The position numbers and the translations under genes are program-made. A model generated the notes under the pieces. It saw only the letters and a list, made by a program, of their open reading frames with translations, had not been told where the DNA came from and searched no databases. DNA of 64,000 bases from JBCBSP01 sp964550935. Lineage in GTDB: Bacteria; Pseudomonadota; Alphaproteobacteria; Caulobacterales; Maricaulaceae. Numbering within the stretch: position 1 is the stretch's first letter; each line of letters begins with the position of its first letter. Below are positions 60,668-64,000 of the stretch, one piece after another. The DNA is taken from assembly GCA_964550935.1 (NCBI GenBank), contig CAZKBB010000004.1, positions 1-64,000 of the forward strand, in the 5' to 3' direction.

Positions 60668-62101
60668 TCAGGCCTTCGCGTAGAGACGGTTCATGAACTC
60701 AACGAGGATCCGGTCGCGATGCTCTGAGGGAATGACGTTCATGACATTGTTGATCTCGCGCATTTCGCCAGGCAGGTCGCCCGGCTCGCCGAACACGCCG
60801 GCCATGGCGTCCATGATCTCCCCGGCGGGCAGGGCGAGCATCGCCTCGAACTCCGGCGGCAGCTCGGTCATGGTCTGGTGCTCGTTCGAACCGCGCAGCC
60901 GGGCGACCTCCTCTTCGAGGTCCGAGATCAGCTGGTCGGTGTGGGGCGCGTTCGAGGCGCCGACCGACAGGTGAAGGTTCGCCGGCGAAGGCCCGTAGCC
61001 GAACTGGGGCTGCAGGAACCAGCCGCGCGCCTTCATGGCGTCGCCGAGCGCGAAGATGTCGAAATCCGTCGCGGTGAAGGCGAACAGATTGCCCGGCGGC
61101 CGGCCGAGCATCTTCAGGCCCTCGATCCGGTCCACAGCCGCGCGGATCTTCTCAGAGGCCTCCTGGGTGGCCTCGGCCAGGGCCAGATAGCCGTCTTCGC
61201 CCAGATAGTTGAGGATCGCCCAAGCGCCCGCGATCGGCCCGCCGGACTTCGTCGACATCACGGTGGGATTGATCACGGTGTAACCGGTCCAGCCCGACCA
61301 GGCGAAGATCTGGCGCCGGCGCATCTCGCCGTCCTTGTAGAGTATGCAGGAGGCGCCCTTGGCCGCGTAGCCCCATTTGTGGAAGTCCATCGACATCTGC
61401 GTCACGCCGGGCGTGGAGAGGTCGAACTCGGGTATGTCCGCGCCGAGCTTGCGCGCGAACGGCAGATACATCCCGCCCACGCAGCAATCGACATGAAACA
61501 GAACGCCGGCCTTTTCGGCGACCGCGCCCATCTGCTTGATCGGATCGACGACGCCGTGGGCGTAGCTCGGCGCCGAGCCGACGATCATAACGGTCTGATC
61601 GGTGATCGCCGCGGCCATGTTCTCCGGGATCGCCTCGAAGGTCTCAGGGTCCACCTTGGTGGTGACCGGCTTCACGTCGAAATAGGCGCAGGCCTTGAAG
61701 AAGGCCGGGTGCGCGGTCTCCGGCAGGACGAGCTCAGGGGTGCGCACTTCGGGGCGCTCGGCGCGGGCGTGATCGCGCGCGGTCTTCACGGATAGAAGGA
61801 TGCTTTCAGTCCCGCCCGAGGTAAACGAACCCTTCGCGCCGGAAGGGGCGTTATGCAGATCCAGCGCAGCGGCGATGACGTCCTTTTCAAGCTCCAGACA
61901 GGACGGAAAGCTCGTCGGATCGAGGCCGTTCTCGGTCAGGTACATCGAATAGGCGTCCTTCAGGAGGCCCATCGCGTCCGGCCCGGCGTCGTAGACATAA
62001 GCGAAGACCCGGCCGTCGGCCCAGTTCACATCCTCGCCCTTGCGCGCCTCAAGCTCGCTCAGAATCGCGGCGCGGTCGCCGCGCGCTTTCGGGAACTTCA
62101 T
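60668..62101 (-). CDS. PLP-dependent lyase/decarboxylase (sphingosine-1-phosphate lyase/group II decarboxylase-like)
   Basis: The 477-residue fold-type I enzyme has DPTSFPSCLELEKDVIAAAL, GSFTSGGTESILLSVKTARD, FHVDCCVGGMYLPFARKLG, and SMDFHKWGYAAKGAS with Lys242 as Schiff-base lysine. The text around the lysine resembles sphingosine-1-phosphate lyase (HKYG-x-APKG), although group II amino acid decarboxylases are close. The extra C-terminal region (about 390-477) is acidic. The start at 62101 has GAGAGG just upstream; the longer frame is shadow. It is the first gene of the leftward unit and shares a 117-bp promoter region with the divergent acylase. Confidence 0.85.
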   Translation of the reverse strand: MKFPKARGDRAAILSELEARKGEDVNWADGRVFAYVYDAGPDAMGLLKDAYSMYLTENGLDPTSFPSCLELEKDVIAAALDLHNAPSGAKGSFTSGGTESILLSVKTARDHARAERPEVRTPELVLPETAHPAFFKACAYFDVKPVTTKVDPETFEAIPENMAAAITDQTVMIVGSAPSYAHGVVDPIKQMGAVAEKAGVLFHVDCCVGGMYLPFARKLGADIPEFDLSTPGVTQMSMDFHKWGYAAKGASCILYKDGEMRRRQIFAWSGWTGYTVINPTVMSTKSGGPIAGAWAILNYLGEDGYLALAEATQEASEKIRAAVDRIEGLKMLGRPPGNLFAFTATDFDIFALGDAMKARGWFLQPQFGYGPSPANLHLSVGASNAPHTDQLISDLEEEVARLRGSNEHQTMTELPPEFEAMLALPAGEIMDAMAGVFGEPGDLPGEMREINNVMNVIPSEHRDRILVEFMNRLYAKA

Positions 62102-62157
62102 CGGGCCTCTCCCCTCGCCGACCGCGCGCCCTTGGCGGCGACGCGTCTTTACGATTA

Positions 62158-62173
62158 TTGTACGATCGTACAA
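62158..62173. promoter_or_regulatory. Perfect 16-bp palindrome, candidate operator
   Basis: TTGTACGATCGTACAA is self-complementary over all 16 bases. It sits in the 117-bp spacer between the divergent starts of the PLP lyase (62101) and the acylase gene (62219), 45-60 bp from each. Its size and position suit a TetR dimer, probably the one encoded at 58640-59314. Confidence 0.65.
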
Positions 62174-62218
62174 GAACGCGCGCCGGTGACAAGCCGCCGC
62201 GACCAAAGGGGGACAGGC

Positions 62219-64000
62219 ATGGGCCGTATTCTGATCATCGCCGGCGCGCTCGCCGCCGTAATTCTGCTCGGCGCCTGGTTCGCGCTGCAGAGCTGGCTCA
62301 ACGCGGCTCTGCCCGATCACTCGGGGCGCGAGACCGTGGCCGGCTTGAGCGCGCCGGTGGAGATCCTGCGCGATGATCGCGGCGTCGCGCACATCTTCGC
62401 CGAGACGCGCGAGGATCTCCTGTTCGGCCAGGGCTATGTCCACGCCCAGGACCGCTTCTTTACGATGGACTTCTACCGCCGGGCCGCGCGGGGCGAGCTT
62501 GCAAGCCTCGTCGGCGGCGCGGATGAGGTGATCGAAACCGACATCCTGTCGCGCACGATGGACTTCACGGGCCTCGCCCGGCGCGATTTCGATCAGCTGC
62601 CTGCGGACGCCCGAGCCTCGCTTGAAGCCTTCGCAGCCGGGGTCAACACTTATATCGAGGGGCGCGAGCCGAACGCGCTGGCGCTGGAGTACGCCGTGCT
62701 CGGCCTTGGCGGGCTGGCGCCCGAGATCGCGCCCTGGCGCGCCTCCGACTCGCTCGTGGTCGCCAAGCTGATGGGCTTCGCCCTGTCGGGCCGCGACATG
62801 GAGACCGAGCGCCAGCGCGCGGCGGTGCGCGCGAGCGTCGATGCGGACATGTACGCCCAATGGCGCCCCGGGTACGACTACGAGCGCCACCCGAGCGTCA
62901 TCAAGGCCGAAGACCTGCCCGTCATCGCCGAAGCGGCCGGCCTCAGCGCGCCTGAGGCGGCGGAGGCCGGCGAGGCGGCAACCGGCGGCGGACCGCTTCC
63001 GCCCGGCGGCGGCTTTCATCTGCGCGACATCGCCCTATTCGACCTGGTCGGTTTCGGCGCGGAGGGCGCGGGTTCGAACGCTTGGGCGATCTCGGGCGAG
63101 CACACGAGATCGGGCCTGCCCATGCTGGCGGCCGATCCCCATAACGGCATCGAGATGCCGAATGTCTGGCACGAGATCGGCCTGAATCTGCGCCCCTTGG
63201 ACGGGTCCGAACCCTACTCGATCTATGGCTACGCCGCCGCGCCCTTCTACCTGATCCTGGAGGGGCGCAATCAGCACGCCGCCTGGGGCACGACGAACGT
63301 CACCGGCGGAGATGCGCTCGATCTCTTCCGCCTCGAAGTCGACCCGGACGATCCCGGCCGCTACCGCCATGACGGCGAATGGCGCGCGTTCGAGACTGAA
63401 ACCGTCACGCTCGACATCGCCGGGGGCGACCCGCGCGAGATCACGATAAGGCGCACCCATTTCGGCCCGGTCATGCCCGATGACGGCTCCGGCGAGACCT
63501 ATGCGGTGCGCTGGGGCGGGTTCGAGCCGAGCCGCATCGTGGAGGCGAGCCTCGCCATCCCCTTCATCGAGAGTTTCGAGGACCTGCAGGCCGCGGTGGA
63601 GCACTGGGACTATCCGCCCACCCACTTCGTCTATGCGGGGCGGAACGGGGATATCGGCATGCAGCAGGCCGCGCGCTTGCCTATCCGCGCGCCGGGCGCG
63701 GACGGATCCGTCCCCCAGGACGGATCCACGTCCGCGACCGCCTGGCGGGGCTATCTTCCCTATGACCGCATGCCGTCGGTGAAGAACCCGGCCGCGGGCT
63801 TCGTCGCGACCGGCAACAATCCGGCCGTTCCGCCGGACTATTTCGAGGCGGTGCGCCGCGTGGACGCGATCGAGGGCGAGATCGACTATCTCAAGGACGG
63901 CGCGCGCGGCTATCGCGGCGCGCGCATCGAGGAGCGCCTGATCGCGGACCGGCCCCACGACCGGGCGAGCGTCGCCGCGATCCAGACCGACGTCACCCCG
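62219..64000 (+). CDS. Penicillin acylase family (Ntn) hydrolase, 3' truncated by window edge
   Basis: The frame is open from ATG 62219 to the window end (594 codons, no stop). An N-terminal hydrophobic segment (about 3-22) is followed by the alpha-chain motifs VEILRDDRGVAHIFAETRED and FGQGYVHAQDRFFTMDFYRR. EGAGSNAWAISG then carries Ser286 as predicted autoproteolytic nucleophile, and beta-chain text follows (LAADPHNGIEMPNVWHEIGL, WGTTNVTGGDALDLFRL). The family hydrolyses N-acyl bonds (penicillin G, acyl-homoserine lactones, other amides). It is divergent from the PLP lyase across the palindrome and probably co-regulated, so it may release an amine or acid handled by that unit. Confidence 0.9.
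   Translation, partial: MGRILIIAGALAAVILLGAWFALQSWLNAALPDHSGRETVAGLSAPVEILRDDRGVAHIFAETREDLLFGQGYVHAQDRFFTMDFYRRAARGELASLVGGADEVIETDILSRTMDFTGLARRDFDQLPADARASLEAFAAGVNTYIEGREPNALALEYAVLGLGGLAPEIAPWRASDSLVVAKLMGFALSGRDMETERQRAAVRASVDADMYAQWRPGYDYERHPSVIKAEDLPVIAEAAGLSAPEAAEAGEAATGGGPLPPGGGFHLRDIALFDLVGFGAEGAGSNAWAISGEHTRSGLPMLAADPHNGIEMPNVWHEIGLNLRPLDGSEPYSIYGYAAAPFYLILEGRNQHAAWGTTNVTGGDALDLFRLEVDPDDPGRYRHDGEWRAFETETVTLDIAGGDPREITIRRTHFGPVMPDDGSGETYAVRWGGFEPSRIVEASLAIPFIESFEDLQAAVEHWDYPPTHFVYAGRNGDIGMQQAARLPIRAPGADGSVPQDGSTSATAWRGYLPYDRMPSVKNPAAGFVATGNNPAVPPDYFEAVRRVDAIEGEIDYLKDGARGYRGARIEERLIADRPHDRASVAAIQTDVTP

Overview
This is a high-GC bacterial chromosome window. It contains a tyrosine-type DivL cell-fate kinase, a TonB-dependent receptor, a dodecin, many S9, M16 and Ntn-type hydrolases, and dispersed GC-rich intergenic repeats. 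Together these suggest an alphaproteobacterium of the Maricaulales/Hyphomonadaceae/Caulobacterales type; this is inferred from gene content, with no rRNA or marker phylogeny. A run of 100 N at 36214-36313 shows it is a draft scaffold.

Layout. 1-8109: the end of ftsK, a thioesterase, the divergent pair selD/selU (selenium for tRNA 2-selenouridine), and a three-gene ABC/FtsX/lipocalin-like operon. 8110-9153: a tRNA-Arg(CCG) gene whose 3' side holds an AT-rich patch, an 84-86 bp tandem repeat and the C-terminal fragment of a UvrD-like helicase, probably the scar of a lost island. 9240-16925: an ABC ATPase, a zinc-finger protein, an SLC13 transporter, thpR, divL and a TonB-domain lipoprotein. 17102-27489: a class I HMG-CoA reductase with a DUF2855 partner, an archaeal/rickettsial-type valyl-tRNA synthetase, a 1117-residue multi-PAS histidine kinase and a double-ATPase peptide ABC protein. 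27580-41295: M16 and S9 peptidases, two tandem FKBP lipoproteins, argE, an MscS channel broken by the gap, dodecin, and a coupled fadE/CoA-transferase pair.

41991-49998 reads leftward as an apparent uptake and hydrolysis unit: TonB receptor, gamma-glutamyltransferase, dimethylformamidase-like protein and penicillin-acylase-family enzyme. 50165-56653 is the most interesting locus. It is a tightly coupled leftward operon (ALDH, ThDP enzyme, DUF2185 protein, AcnX large and small subunits, then a class III aminotransferase) opposite a divergent TetR gene, with a perfect 9-bp inverted repeat between them. I do not recognise a described pathway with this composition. 57429-64000 is a second regulated unit (PLP lyase/decarboxylase, MFS, TetR, DSD1-like enzyme, leftward) facing a second penicillin-acylase-family gene across a perfect 16-bp palindrome.

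Functions are assigned from motifs and remembered family features; no database search or alignment was run. Start codons were moved from the longest open frame where Shine-Dalgarno sites, overlaps or signal peptides argue for it.
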